Assembly (NCBI GenBank): GCA_014529385.2
Contig: CM043967.1
Coordinates: 79,195,278 to 79,259,277 of the forward strand
Reading direction: 5' to 3'
Origin: Adiantum capillus-veneris
Taxonomy: Eukaryota; Streptophyta; Polypodiopsida; Polypodiales; Pteridaceae
Length of the DNA: 64,000 nucleotides
Shown: in pieces, positions 1 through 9,979 of the stretch
Position numbering within the stretch: the stretch's first letter is position 1
Layout of the letters: each line of letters begins with the position of its first letter
Notes under the pieces: generated by a model
Databases searched by the model: none
Seen by the model: only the letters and a program-made list of their open reading frames with translations
What the model was told of the DNA's origin: nothing
Position numbers and translations under genes: made by a program

Positions 1-372
1 GCGATAGTACTGACCATGGAAGGAGAGATTGTGAAAGTTTTAAAGACTATTTGACAAAGGAGCTTGTTTTCTTTAAAGATTGAAAAATTCACTTAAGCGA
101 AACAGGAAGCTCTTGGGAACAGACTTTGGCAAAGGCGGGATAAAGAAGCTACTTGAGGACATGGCTACTAGCCATGCCATCACAATGGTTGAGGCATCCG
201 CCTATGGGTTGAAGGTGGATCCTATTAAGAAAAAGGGATCAATCAAGGTTGGGGAAGAGTAATCTAATGGTATTGGAGAGGTATGGCCATGCGCTATAGA
301 ATCTGCTATGAAGGGTAAAATGACTACCGAGGTTTTACATGAAGCTGGAGACTGCATTCGGCTTGAAACAGG

Positions 373-996
373 TTGGAACAACCATGTAGATTCTTTGTCA
401 GTGCATGCGTATATTTCCCGTATATTGCCAACTTCCAAGCCAATGAGGCCATTGTTGAAGAGAAACTCAGGTGCAAGAATGGAGATGAAGGGCCTTCAAA
501 GCGGGCCACAAGGAGTGGAGGCAGAAATGACACAGTGCCTCCTAGATCACCTTCCCTGCAACAGATGCCTATCATGCAAGAAGACTCTAAAGAAAAGAAG
601 AACGAAGCAGCAAAATCCAAAGCAAAGTGTCCGGCCTACAAAATCCAATTTGCCATAAAGGCTGCTACGGATGTCAAACAAGTTTTGGAAGAGAGGATTT
701 TGAACAGTAAGGTGGAATTTATCTTGGGTGAGGTCCTTGGAATAGCAAAGAGGGAGTTTCATGAAGAAATAATTGATATCATTAAGAGGAAGTGGAAGTA
801 TCTTACTGAATCTATCCATGTACAAGGTGAAGAAGAGACTTTAAATGCACAAGGTGTACATGTCTATGGTGATCAAGGTGATCAAACTATTGCTAGAGGC
901 TACAAGTCTAGGGGAGGAGTAAAACACGTTCACTTCTTGGATGATGAAGATGAATTGGAGACCACTCACAAGAGCTACTACTTGAAGAGTCACTAG
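373..996 (+). pseudogene. gypsy copy A gag-end / pre-protease region
   Basis: A 207-codon open stretch ahead of the protease. It contains a basic, lysine-rich part (about residues 70-95) and the segment LGEVLGIAKREFHEEI followed by IDIIKRK, which recurs almost unchanged in copy B at 2996-3247. That conservation between two otherwise decayed copies suggests a constrained piece of the element's gag or gag-pol linker. No zinc knuckle is visible. The preceding 80-370 is open only in short frames and probably carries the decayed gag core. I do not recognise a named domain here, and the call depends on position and on the match to copy B. Confidence 0.6.
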
Positions 997-1020
997 GCAA
1001 GAGAAACTATTGAGACCCTG

Positions 1021-1281
1021 GTAAAAGTGGGAGACTTAGAAGAGCCATACATTGTGTTGATAGATCATGGGTCAGAAGTTAACCTCATGTCAAAGAGTCT
1101 TTATCAAAAAATAAAATTGACAATTGATATAAATCATGGATGGATGATTTTTGCAGCAAACAACTCATTAGGAGAGCTATACATAGCTTGTCCAAATGTA
1201 AAGGTGACTATAGGGGATGTGAAAGATGACCAAAATTTATTTTTGTTGGAGATGTCTACATACCCTCTTATCCTTCGGTAG
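1021..1281 (+). pseudogene. gypsy copy A retropepsin-like protease relic
   Basis: Encodes an aspartic-protease-like fold: the segment VLIDHGSEVNLMSKSLYQK lies where retropepsins have the catalytic D-T/S-G followed by a hydrophobic-N-hydrophobic stretch. The central residue is histidine (D-H-G) here and also in copy B, so it is a family trait and not a random mutation. Later segments (ANNS.GELY.ACP.VKVTIGDVK and the final LIL) align with copy B. The frame ends with a TAG where copy B continues into the flap/terminal region. Protease would normally process the Gag-Pol polyprotein; this copy is certainly dead. Confidence 0.75.
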
Positions 1282-1673
1282 CCATACATCACTTCTTCTG
1301 GCATGGAAACCAAGGTAATGGATGATGGTTCAACTTATGCTATGATAAGGAGCAGGGATGGGAAGCGTGCAGTATAATTCCTTACTATTTGTGGAGACCA
1401 TGCAAGGAACCGTGAAAGTCTTAGAGAGAAACCCTTGCCAAAGACAAACAAAAAATTCAAGGACTAGAAGGATATAAGGGGTTTTGGCCATGTACCATTG
1501 TAGAGAGGGGCTGCAGTGGTACAAGAAGAGAAAAGTTATCGCATGATGTATATGCAAAGGAAACATTTTCTACAGGGTTTGTAGGATTAACAGAAAATGG
1601 ATCTATTGCGTTTACAAAGTGTGATCACTTAAAGCGGGGTGAACGACAACATGTAAATAGTGTACAAAGAGGT

Positions 1674-2628
1674 TTGAAGATGAATGGTTTGCTAGAAGAT
1701 GGTGAATGCATTGCAGGTGTGTTTGATGAGTGTTTGTTTCTGGATACTATGCAAGACTTGGAGTCTTTAGTGGATTGCAATTTTCATACGGGAAGGGAGG
1801 TCGTGAAAGTATGCTCAATAGAAATGTACAAGGTCATTAAGGATTTCAAAAGTTCTCAAGGTGTTGATGTTCAAGTGGAGACTAGGTATAAGTCTGTGGC
1901 AGAGAAAGTGAAAGAAGTGGCATTGCCTCTACCAAAAGATTGCCAAATAAGATGGAACAAGCTGCTTTGCAACCTAGCCTTCGTGATCCAAGCAAGATTG
2001 GACACAATTTCACGTAGGATTCTTTGAAGGAGTTAAAGGTTGGTTGCGAGGACAGTTTGACAAAAGTTGAAAAGATATTCTTTGAAGACATGCTTGCCAA
2101 ACACGAAAAAGCTTTTGGATTCAAGCCGCATGAGATAGGGTTTGTTGATCCATCCATTGTTGCTCGTGTGGTGATCTTAACTATCCCTCATGTACATTGG
2201 AACTTGAGGCCTATTCCAAACTCATTAAATTTCTTAATGAAAAGATCAATATGGGTATCTTGGAGCCTTCTTGTGCTCCGTATTCAAACAGGTGGTTCAC
2301 AGTTCCAAAGAAAAATGGTTATTTATGCTTTATTCAAGACATGCAACCTGTAAATAAGGTGAAAATAAAAATGTGGGTATAGGGCCAGTTCTAGATGAAT
2401 TTGCAGAGGCATTTGTAGGAAGGGCAGTATATTCTATGGTAGATTTGTACTCAGGGTATGATCAGTTCCAAATAGCAATGGAAAGCAGGGACCTGACTAC
2501 CATGAGGACACCTTTGGGTCTATTAAGGATGTGCACCTTACCTTAGGGAGAAACTACTTCAGTTGCACATATGATGAATGGTATGAACAAAGTCCTACGT
2601 GACTTCATACCTCAAACTACAACACCTT
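1674..2628 (+). pseudogene. gypsy copy A connector and reverse-transcriptase relic
   Basis: The connector (1674-2024) has the segment VCSIEMYKVIKDF and RYKSVAEKVKEVALPLP, matching copy B. RT begins near 2024 with LAKHEKAFGF, then DPSIVARVVI and a fingers region (W.LRPIP, ILEPSCAPYSNRWFTVPKKNG). The palm follows in another frame after a stop at about 2380: VDLYSGYDQFQIAM, TMRTPLGLLRMCTLP and the track to FIPQTTTPF. The catalytic FIDD box seen in copy B is not reached, because homology ends at about 2628 where CACTA-like sequence starts. At least two frame changes and in-frame stops are present. Confidence 0.8.
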
Positions 2629-2878
2629 TCCTTCTCTTTTGCACGACTCAAAACCCATGGAACTTTTGGTATAGAAAACTTTCCATTGGGTTTAAGTCGT
2701 GGCCACATCCCTGGCATTCGACCCACAGCCTGTAGGTCATCTCTTTGGGCCTTGCTCTCCCTTTTTCTAGTGATGGTTTTCCATATGATCTTCCTCACAT
2801 TCTTGAAGATGTGCATTGGGTCGATCAAATGATTAATCAGCAAGCCATTCCAGTATGGGAGTTCATGGAAAATAAAAT
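2629..2878 (-). pseudogene. CACTA (En/Spm) TNP2 transposase fragment inside gypsy copy A
   Basis: On the minus strand a 95-codon frame reads LPYWNGLLINHLIDPMHIFK, then NVRKIIWKTI and further on MPGMWPRLKPNGKF. The D-x-MHI-x-KNV core is a hallmark of the Transposase_21/TNP2 family, and the same stretch occurs at 12491-12967 (LDPMHIFKNVSQTLWDHI) and at 50640-50870. The fragment abuts the broken gypsy RT on its left and about 75 bp of AT-rich DNA on its right, before copy B resumes. It is far too short to be a functional transposase and looks like a relic that arrived with, or created, the deletion in copy A. Confidence 0.8.
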
Positions 2879-2995
2879 ACATTAATTAATAATACACATT
2901 TTTGACACAAGACTTCAACAATTACATAATAAATTCTCGAAAATGTTCAATTCCAAAGACCCTCAACAAAAGGAGCATCTCCACCTGAAGTACTC

Positions 2996-3247
2996 ATGGA
3001 TGAGTCTACAACAGGAAAGAAGAAAGAGCCAACAAAAGGTAAGACAAAAGGCCCAACTTATAAACTACAATCTCATAATGAGGTTGCTATAGATTTAAAT
3101 AAAGTCTTGGAGGAAAGGATCTCGAATAGCAATATTGAGTTTACTCTGGGAGAAGTTCTTGGCATTGCAAAGCGTGAATTCCATGAGGAGATCATTGACA
3201 TCATCAAGAGGAAGAGGCAAACTCTTGCTGAATTTTCTCGTTCATAG
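2996..3247 (+). pseudogene. gypsy copy B gag-end / pre-protease region
   Basis: An 83-codon stretch starting with a lysine-rich part (KKKEPTKGKTKGP) and containing LGEVLGIAKREFHEEI, nearly identical to copy A 719-790. It ends at a TAG at 3245-3247, after which coding-like sequence continues degenerate towards the protease. The upstream gag core expected before it is absent because the junction with CACTA-like DNA lies only about 50 bp to the left. Function as gag or linker is inferred from position only. Confidence 0.6.
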
Positions 3248-3438
3248 GTTGAAGGGGAAACCTTGAAGACACAAGGGATGTAGTTGCAAAATAAGGATGA
3301 TGATGGATCTGTGGTAGGATGCTACCAATCTAGTGGGAGAGTAAAGCAAGTCCATTTCGCAAATGATGATGAGAAGTTGAAGCTATTCCTAGGAGCTACT
3401 ATTCACGAAGTCATTGGGCAAGGGCTACTATAGAAACT

Positions 3439-3738
3439 TTGCTCAAGGTAGGTCATCTTGAAGAGCCATTTGTTGCCTTGATTGACCATGGTTCCAAAAT
3501 AAACATAATGTCAAAGAGTCTCTACAACAAGTGCAAATGGCCGATGGACATAGATCATGGCTGGATGGTAAAAGTGGCCAACAATTCATCCGGTGAATTG
3601 TATGCAGCATGTCCAGGTGTGAAGGTGACAATAGGCGATGTAAAGATTGACCAAAACTTCTTTGTACAGGATACATCTTCATATCATCTCATCCTTGGAC
3701 AACCCTACATTATGGGAGTTCAAATGGAAACAAGGTAA
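3439..3738 (+). pseudogene. gypsy copy B retropepsin-like protease
   Basis: A 99-codon open frame carrying the whole protease-like core: ALIDHGSKINIMSKSLYNK (D-H-G in place of D-T/S-G), the middle GELYAACPGVKVTIGDVK, and the C-terminal SYHLILGQPYI. The last resembles the I-L-G-x-P-x-I ending typical of Ty3/gypsy proteases. It is followed by an in-frame TAA, whereas the homologous family normally runs on into the connector. Histidine at the catalytic-motif centre is shared with copy A. Whether a D-H-G protease is active cannot be judged from sequence. Confidence 0.75.
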
Positions 3739-3992
3739 TGGATGATGGTTCAGCATATGCTAGGATACGCAAAACAGATGGTAAACGTGCTGTCCAATTT
3801 CTCACAGCTTGTGTAAACCATGAAAGAAATGGTGAAAACCTTCAGAGAACATCCTCTACCAAAGGTGAGCAAAGAGTTTCATGATCATAGGGAAATAATG
3901 GGTTTTGGCCAAGTACCATTGTAAAGCGGGATTGTAGTGGTACAAAAAGAAAAAGGGTCTCGCCTGGTCCAAAAATAGGTTAAGCTTTCTCA

Positions 3993-5111
3993 ATGGGCTC
4001 TTTGGTAACAAGGAATGGATCAATATGTTTTACAAAATTTGAAGATTTGAAGAGATGTGAGAGGCAATATGTACATAATGTACAAATAAGCATGAAAGAG
4101 AGTGGGTTCCTAGAGCCTACTGAAAATGTTTTGGGTTTGTGTGAGCAAGTTTCTTTTGTCGATACTATGGGTGAGCTTGATGCTATAATGGAGTCTAGTT
4201 TTCATCTTGAAAATAGTGTTGTGGAAGTATGCTCTATAGAAATGTATCAAGTCATAGAAGCCTTCAAAGAAGATCAAAAACTTGGCCCACAAGTCCATGT
4301 TGAAACTAAATACAAGAGTGTAGCAAAAAAGGTGAAACCAATAGCTTCACCCTTACCAGCTAACAATAGGGAAAAGATTGAGCTGGCTTCTTTGTAACCA
4401 AGTTTAAGGAATCCTAAAAAGATCGGCCATACCTTCACAAAGGAGTCTTTTCAAGAGCTACACATTGGTTGTGAGGAGTTTCTAACACGGGAGGAGACAA
4501 AGTGCTTCAAAGAAATGCTTTCAAAGCATGGTAAGGATTTTGCATTTGATCCACATGGGATAGGATATGTTGATCCTTCTATTGTAGCTCCTATGGTAAT
4601 TTTCACAGTACCTCATGTTCCTTGGAATCTGCGGCCTATTCTGGTGCCAAAGGCACATTCACCAAAGTTAGTAGATCTATTGAATGAGAAAATCAAAATG
4701 GGAATCTTGGAGCCTTCTTGTGATCCATACTCAAACAAGTGGTACACAGTTCCAAAGAAGAATGGTTCTTTAGTCTTCATCCAAGATATGCAACCAGTGA
4801 ACAAGGTGACAATTAGAAATGTAGGTGAAAGTCCAATTGTGGTTGAGTTTGCAGAGGCGTTTGCAGGGAGGGCAATCTACTCAATGGGGGATCTCTACTC
4901 AGGGTATGATCAATTTCAACTAGCAATCGAATGCGAGGACTTGACAACCATGAGGACACCTCTGGGTTTGGTAAGGATGTGTACCTTGCCACAGGGAGCA
5001 ACCAACTCGGTTTCACATATGATGAATGGGATGATTAAGGTCTTACGTGACTTCATTCCTCAAATCACAATGCCTTTCATTGATGATTTGCCTCTCAAAG
5101 GATATGAATAA
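3993..5111 (+). pseudogene. gypsy copy B connector and reverse transcriptase
   Basis: The connector (3993-4397) ends in a frame break. RT runs 4407-5111, with 4515-5111 open (198 codons). Landmarks in order: GIGYVDPSIVAPMVIF, VPWNLRPI, ILEPSCDPYSNKWYTVPKK (fingers), FIQDMQPVNKVTIRN, motif A region MGDLYSGYDQFQLAI, TMRTPLGLVRMCTLPQGATN (motif B), and the catalytic FIDD box in MPFIDDLPLKG. The palm is therefore complete through the D-D pair. The frame closes at 5109-5111 just after the catalytic box. It copies element RNA into DNA in the family; here the polyprotein is broken. Confidence 0.85.
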
Positions 5112-5720
5112 AGTGACAAAGATGAAGCTTTGGATCTCAAGGGATGTTGCACATTTGTGGTAAATCACATAAATGATTGTGATAAAATTTGTCTAGGTTG
5201 AAGGAAGTGAATCTTACTTTGTCAGGGAAAAATTCTATGTTTGGTGTCAATGAAGTGCTCATTGTGGGGCACATGTGCGGGCCATATGGTAGGAAACCTT
5301 GTCCAACAAAGGTAGATGCCATCCAAAGAATGAAATAAACATGCACTAGCATCACTGAGGTTAGAAGGTTTTTGAGAGCGTGTGTCTTTTATGTTATTTG
5401 GATTTTACGTTATGCACATGTAGCTCATCCTCTTTATTAGTTGCTCAGAAAGAATCAAAAGTTTAAATGGATAGAAGCACATGTGAAATCCATGAAAAAG
5501 CTAAAGGAGTTGCTCTAGTTAGCACCAATTTTAAGAAAGGTATACTATGAGTGTGAAAGGCCAGTAATTGTGACAGTAGACATCAGTCCTATAGGGATTG
5601 GATGGGCAATAGGGCAAGATGACGAAGAAGGACGCAGGTATGTGGTAAGATTTGGAGCAAATGTACTAAGTGCTCACCAAAGAAACTATCCATAGATAAA
5701 GAGAGAGCTGTGGGGTATGG
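5112..5720 (+). pseudogene. gypsy copy B RT thumb / RNase H relic
   Basis: No long frame, but family-like scraps appear across frames. There is a thumb-like part around 5240-5400 (CGPYGRKPCPTK, then VRRF). A D-rich segment at about 5570-5620 reads VTVDISPIGIGWAIGQDD, as expected for the first RNase H catalytic strand of Ty3/gypsy elements. About 5640-5720 gives YVVRFGANVLSAHQRNYP and KRELWGMV, the region that carries the next acidic residues. Stops and frame changes make this a pseudogene. Calls rest on order between RT and integrase as much as on the motifs. Confidence 0.65.
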
Positions 5721-6540
5721 TTATAGCCTTGAAAAATGGGAAAGAGTACTTTTTGAGGGATGGTTACTTGTGGAAGCATCCTAAACAAAAGGGTGCTACA
5801 CCACAATGGGTTATATGTAAAAAAGAGACTCAAGTAAAGCTCATGCAAGAGTTTCATGAGAGTCTATGGACTGGACATAGTGGTGTGTGGGCAACCTTCT
5901 CCAAGTTGAAAGAAAAATACTGATGGAAGGGTATGTATAAAGATATATCTTAGTTTGTAGAGTCATGTTTAACTTGTCTAATGTATTCAAATGTTCGACA
6001 TCGTGATGGATTGCACCCTACATATCATCATCCTCTCACTAGGACATACTTACCTATAAGTCTAATCTCACCAGATTTCAACCCTAGCTATTTCGAATAC
6101 TGTCGCGATAGACCAACAGGTCATAATCCAAAAGTGGGCGAAACTTAAGTTTATCAGTATCTATGTGTATCTAATCTCTTTATCATTCCATGAAGCACTT
6201 GATTATTGAAAACCTATAAATGGGTTGTGGATCTAGTCACAATGCCTCTAGGACTCTGGCATATGAGATATTTGGTTCTTGCACGAGAGGACCTAACTAA
6301 CCAGGTTGAAGAAAGAGCATTAAGAGCTAAAACCACATAAGCTGTGTGCAAATTCCTTCTTGATGAGGTGATTTTCCGTTATGGTTGTGTGGGAAAGATC
6401 ACTGCAGACAGATTAGGAATCAAGCTTTCTCTTACTGCAGCTTACAACCTTGAAGGCAATGGAAAGAGTGAAAGAGGACATCCTCCTATCATCAAAGCTT
6501 TGGCCAAGGATTGTGAAGGAAGAGTTGGTGAGTGGTAAAA
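5717..6540 (+). pseudogene. gypsy copy B integrase zinc-binding and core relic
   Basis: 5717-5923 encodes an H2C2-like zinc-binding arm: after YFLRDGYLWKHPKQKG comes the pair of histidines in EFHESLWTGHSG, then SKLKEKY, with the two cysteines (SCLTCL) in the degenerate DNA just downstream. The catalytic core (5936-6540) is heavily decayed, but 6344-6538 is open and reads RYGCVGKITADRLGIKLSL and GKSERGHPPI. The D and E of the D-D-35-E triad would fall near the ITAD and GKSE segments. About a dozen residues that usually separate ITxDRG from LGIKLS appear to be deleted. Confidence 0.75.
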
Positions 6541-6598
6541 ACTATTACCATATGCTTTATGGGCTGATCGTACAACACATAGCTTAGTAACTGGTTAC

Positions 6599-7191
6599 AT
6601 GCCTTTGGAGTTGATGTATGGTCAAAAGCCAGTGATGCTGATTGAAGATACTATTCCCACATGGAATGTACTACCTTGGCAAGAGGGGCTTAGCAGGGAA
6701 GGTCTCCTTGCATTGCACATAAGGCAACTAGAGAGAATACCTGGAGACATTGAAGCTACAAAAGAACAACTCAAAAATGCAAGGTTGAAAAACAAGGACT
6801 ACTTTGATAAGTGAAATCGGCTCACGAGCAAAGAAATTGACAAAGGTGACTAGGTTTTAGTGTATGATAGTAGCCTTGATAACCAACACACAGTCATGCA
6901 TAAGTTTTCAAAAAGATGGTTTGGACCATATCTTGTAAAGCATGTGCATGAAAATGCTACTTACGGCTTGATGGTATATAAGTAAAGATTCCCATTGCAG
7001 GAAAAAGGATCAAAATGTTTAAGAGAAGAGGTCACAATGATGCAAAAGATGGTGACGAGGAGGAAGAGAAAAACACAGGTGAAGATGAATCTTTGGAATC
7101 ATCCAGTGAAGAAGAAAGCAAGGAAGATGCACAAGAGGGCTGATCTTACAACAAAGAGAAAATGTGGCACATACCGGAGGATGTGTAGGTT
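6599..7191 (+). pseudogene. gypsy copy B integrase C-terminal region
   Basis: 6599-6814 is open for 71 codons: MPLELMYGQKPVM, VLPWQEGLSREGLL, RIRQ-like IRQLERIPGDIEA and ARLKNKDYFDK. After a stop the next segment contains LVYDSSLDNQH and KRWFGPYLV, which corresponds to the GPY module at the end of many gypsy integrases, then ENATYGLM. A basic tail (6995-7216, rich in K and R) follows. The order and motifs support the C-terminus of the same polyprotein; the stops show it is dead. Confidence 0.75.
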
Positions 7192-7200
7192 TAGAGGGGG
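7192..7200 (+). other. Polypurine tract of gypsy copy B
   Basis: Purine run AGAGGGGG immediately followed by TGGATGTC, a TG start expected of an LTR. It lies just after the integrase tail, where plus-strand priming would occur. The assignment is positional and no second LTR is in the window to confirm the boundary. Confidence 0.55.
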
Positions 7201-8480
7201 TGGATGTCGTGCTTAGACACGTACACAGTGGGAACTCATGCTATAAGATCTATCTTGCAACTTTTTAGATACATAATTATATTTCCTATAATATACATAT
7301 GCATATCTAAGTATAATAAATTATTTATCTCAAGGGTAACCTATTCTTACTTTACCGCCGACAGAAAATACTAGGGGAAAAGCGTCAATAGCTTCGCCTC
7401 TTTAACTTAGGGAAAAAAGAATTAGTTCTTTATTTCTACTATCTCATTATCATCTCACACCCTAGCTAGATCCTATATCTAGGGTAAATTCCAATATATA
7501 TATATTCTATGTATTTTTCTTAAATATCTACTGGGAGGGAATCAAATCCTACTGGGATACTAGGTGGCATGATTTTTAAAAATACACTTATTTTAATGCA
7601 TTTTTGCAAGCATGATTACAAAAGAATTTCAAGGAGCAATGACATGCTTTCATATTGCATGAGGTGTCCATTGGAATCAAATGAAAGTATAGGCTAAGGG
7701 AACCACAAGAAGACTTTTGCTGCAAAAAATGTACCCTATTTTGATGATTTGTTTTACATAAAGTTCCAATCCGAATTGGAAAAAGTTTATAAAATGGGAC
7801 TCGTAGCTAATGAGCTGAATTTTCTGTCCATATTTTGACTTTTTTATTTGGAGCCACGATTGAGGAGATATGATCAAAATACTAGACCCCAATCTTCCCA
7901 CATCATGTAGGGACAACTCATTTCCAACCTTTCCAGTTTCTGTTCACACTGGCTCTTCTCTTCTTTTGTAAACCCTTGGGGGTTCCCTTCACCTATAAAA
8001 GGGAACTCTTCTTCCTTGGAAACCATTCAAGCAATTCATGAGATGATCCACAAGTGAGTGAGAGGATTTTTGCCTAGTTGTACTTAGCCATTAACATAAG
8101 CCTAGGTCTACACTTGCTCCTAGAGGAAAACTAGCCATACTTGTAGGCTATCCTTGGAAGATCAACTAGAATCAAAGAAGGTCTTGAAATTGGTGCATCA
8201 ATCAAAGCTGAAGTCTCCCCTCTTCTCTCTCCATCATAATGGTGAACAACTCCCGAAGAGTTTGTCAAGTAAGATGTGTTTTACTTTGATATTTTGTTGG
8301 TTTCTTGTTGTTTTCTTTTACAAATCTAATCCAACCTTATATCTCTAATCGAGCATATATCTCTAATTTCATCTCCCTCTCTAACCAAACCTATCTCTCT
8401 CACTCTAGAAATTTATTCTCTCTACAAATTATAGGTCCTCCTTGCTACAGGTACATCTCTCCCTACAGTATCCTTATTGC
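7201..8480 (+). repeat. Probable 3' LTR of gypsy copy B
   Basis: Begins with TGGATG after the polypurine tract and holds no coding sequence. At 7992-8001 it has CTATAAAAGG followed about 30 bp on by the stretch where transcription would start, then a pyrimidine-rich U5-like part with many TCTCT runs (8340-8470). No partner LTR is available in the window, so the right end (about 8466-8500) is an estimate. No target duplication could be tested. Confidence 0.45.
7992..8001 (+). promoter_or_regulatory. TATA box, probable LTR promoter
   Basis: CTATAAAAGG matches the plant TATA consensus well and sits about 790 bp into the presumed LTR, followed by GAACTCTTC. This is the placement expected at a U3/R boundary. 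Confidence 0.5.
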
Positions 8481-9300
8481 CTATGAGCAAGAATAGGGCT
8501 TGGGAGGGAAACTTCTCATCTCTTCACTTCTCTCATATCTATATTTATCACATACTATCTAAGATTAATAATCCATATGATGAAAATTTCTATCGCTTCC
8601 ACTCTGTACGATCTATTAGAATTAACGTATGGGTTAGCCGTAAAACACACTTTCAACAATGTATAGTGTTTTTCTTTGGCCCAGAAAGGCTCAATGAAAT
8701 ATTTCTTTCACCGGATCCCATCATTCTAACTCTTATAGACTATAACTTTTCTTTTGACGTAAGTGTAGTTATCTTGCTATGAACCAAGAGGATTTGTACA
8801 CACAATTAGTCCCAATCACTAGACAAAACATATATATTATGGTACACACAAAACTACAATTCCAAAGAACAATTCGTAGCCTGTTTGGTCGACAAAGATT
8901 GAACACCATTAACTCGTCTATTAACCCTTTCATATTACCCATGATACGGTATGACCATAGCTTTGATGTTTTTATCTTTGTGTTGTTTTTATATTCTCTT
9001 CTGTGTTCTTTCTTTGAGTGTGTGAGTGCAAGGGAGAAAGAGTGGGCTTCTTTCATTGCACTTCGTTCCAAACCCTAAACATCATGGCATCTATGGTTTC
9101 ACTCCTTCATATAGTTTTTAGAGTTATCTCACAAACTCTCACAGCCAAAAGCCCGGTGCTTTCTTGGCAAGACCGCAAATTTCTGGACAGCGCGCATCAT
9201 GTATGCCTAGTCCTTTATATGGCCTTATATTGTGAGGTGATATGGATTTTCTAGGCTGTCCAGGTTTAGTGACCGTCCAAGTTTAGTTTTTGATTTGACA
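8481..9300. other. No gene; possible divergent tandem duplication
   Basis: I see no recognisable gene. Plus-strand frames at 8477-8782 and 8779-9078 share a spaced peptide pattern (R-L-N ... ILP/L-x-x-I-x-Y-x-x-S-F-D-V), so 8625-8775 and 8840-8995 may be two strongly diverged copies of one unit about 215 bp apart. Similarity at DNA level is low by eye. Confidence 0.25.
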
Positions 9301-9357
9301 ACTGCGGTTGCGATCTCCTCTGCTTTCGCGCATGAGCTTCTCCGCCTTTGATCCATT

Positions 9358-9390
9358 CCCCCCCCCCCCCCCCCCCCCCCCCCCGCCCCC
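9358..9390. repeat. Poly-C tract
   Basis: An uninterrupted C run of 27 bases (9358-9384), then one G and five more C. Such runs are unstable and error-prone in sequencing, so its length should not be trusted. Confidence 0.9.
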
Positions 9391-9401
9391 TCTTAAATAT
9401 G

Positions 9402-9500
9402 GGTGTTACTTAGTCCTAAGGCACGTCGGCTTGATTTACCCTAGCGGTCAATCTCGTGCGGGGTCTAGGCGGCCGGGGTTCGACCACATTCTCAGTTCCG
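9402..9500 (+). repeat. Candidate tRNA-derived SINE head
   Basis: GGGGTTCGACCAC (9475-9487) resembles an RNA polymerase III B box (GGTTCGANNCC). About 60 bp upstream TTAGTCCTAAGGCACG resembles the degenerate A box found in plant SINEs that start GGGTGT. No poly-A/T tail or target duplication is clear, and the A box is weak. It could equally be a decayed tRNA-like scrap. Confidence 0.3.
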
Positions 9501-9606
9501 CATGAGGAGTTCTTATTGTTTTTACAGCGAGAACGCGGTCACGTTCAGAAGCAGTCCTCCATGTCGTAGACACTAGCTCCAAGTGGCACATGTTCTGCCT
9601 TTGCCA

Positions 9607-9609
<3 letters not shown>

Positions 9610-9644
<35 letters not shown>
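9610..9644. repeat. (CT)n microsatellite
   Basis: About 17 CT dinucleotides without interruption. Confidence 0.95.
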
Positions 9645-9649
<5 letters not shown>

Positions 9650-9712
9650 GCACTAGCCACACGACGCACGTCTTCACCTTATCTTCAGCCTATCCCGAGT
9701 CTGATTCCCGAG

Positions 9713-9977
9713 CCTATATAATAGCGCCCCTGTAATTGGCGGGTCCTCGATGTCACTGTCATCAACTCACACAATCCCCCGCCATAACTCCATCCCTCCA
9801 TCGGCCACCCGGGCCATTATCACTGTGCCAACGAAGGTTGCAGTTCCTCTGCTTCATTACAATTTACAATCCCCAGCACCTGCATGCTTGAGCTCTCAGT
9901 CCACCTTCTCACTAACAACCCGGCCTCACGGCGGGCTGGAGATCTCGGCCATCACCTTGGCCATCCGTAGGCTGTAG
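9713..9977 (+). other. TATA-like box followed by a 75-codon ORF
   Basis: CCTATATAAT (9713-9722) is a good TATA match 28 bp before an ATG at 9750. The ORF that follows (9750-9977) is rich in Ser, Thr, Pro and Ala, has no domain I recognise and no start context of note. It may be chance, or an exon or leader of an unidentified transcript. Confidence 0.2.
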
Positions 9978-9979
9978 CA

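Larger units (their letters stand above)
1..2628 (+). mobile_element. Ty3/gypsy element copy A, truncated internal region
   Basis: Degenerate polyprotein DNA in the order gag-end, aspartic protease, connector, reverse transcriptase. It enters from the left edge of the window, so its 5' LTR is not seen. It stops inside the RT where CACTA-like DNA begins near 2629. The same protein segments recur in the same order in copy B (2955-7200), but the two copies differ at many positions and carry different stops and frameshifts, so the pair is old. Everything downstream of the RT palm (RNase H, integrase, 3' LTR) is missing from this copy. Family assignment rests on the RT and protease motifs described in the sub-entries. 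Confidence 0.85.
2955..8480 (+). mobile_element. Ty3/gypsy element copy B with probable 3' LTR
   Basis: Contains, in order, gag-end (2996), protease (3439), connector (3993), RT (4407-5111), RNase H (5112-5720), integrase (5717-7000), a polypurine tract (7192-7200) and a probable 3' LTR with a TATA box. The order protease-RT-RNaseH-integrase defines Ty3/gypsy. The element is interrupted by many stops and frameshifts and is not autonomous. Its RT signature (IQDMQPVNKVTIRN, FIDDLPLKG) and integrase signature (GKSERGH, ALWADRTTH) belong to a lineage I associate with fungal and some plant elements. The right edge of the LTR is uncertain. Confidence 0.8.

Noticed and set aside
1-7200. Copies A and B as one tandem element sharing an LTR, as at 24-36 kb
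   Set aside because: No LTR-like DNA lies between them, only a CACTA fragment, and the copies are strongly diverged.
9475-9487. Functional tRNA gene
   Set aside because: Only the T-loop-like box is convincing; no acceptor or anticodon stem can be folded around it by eye.
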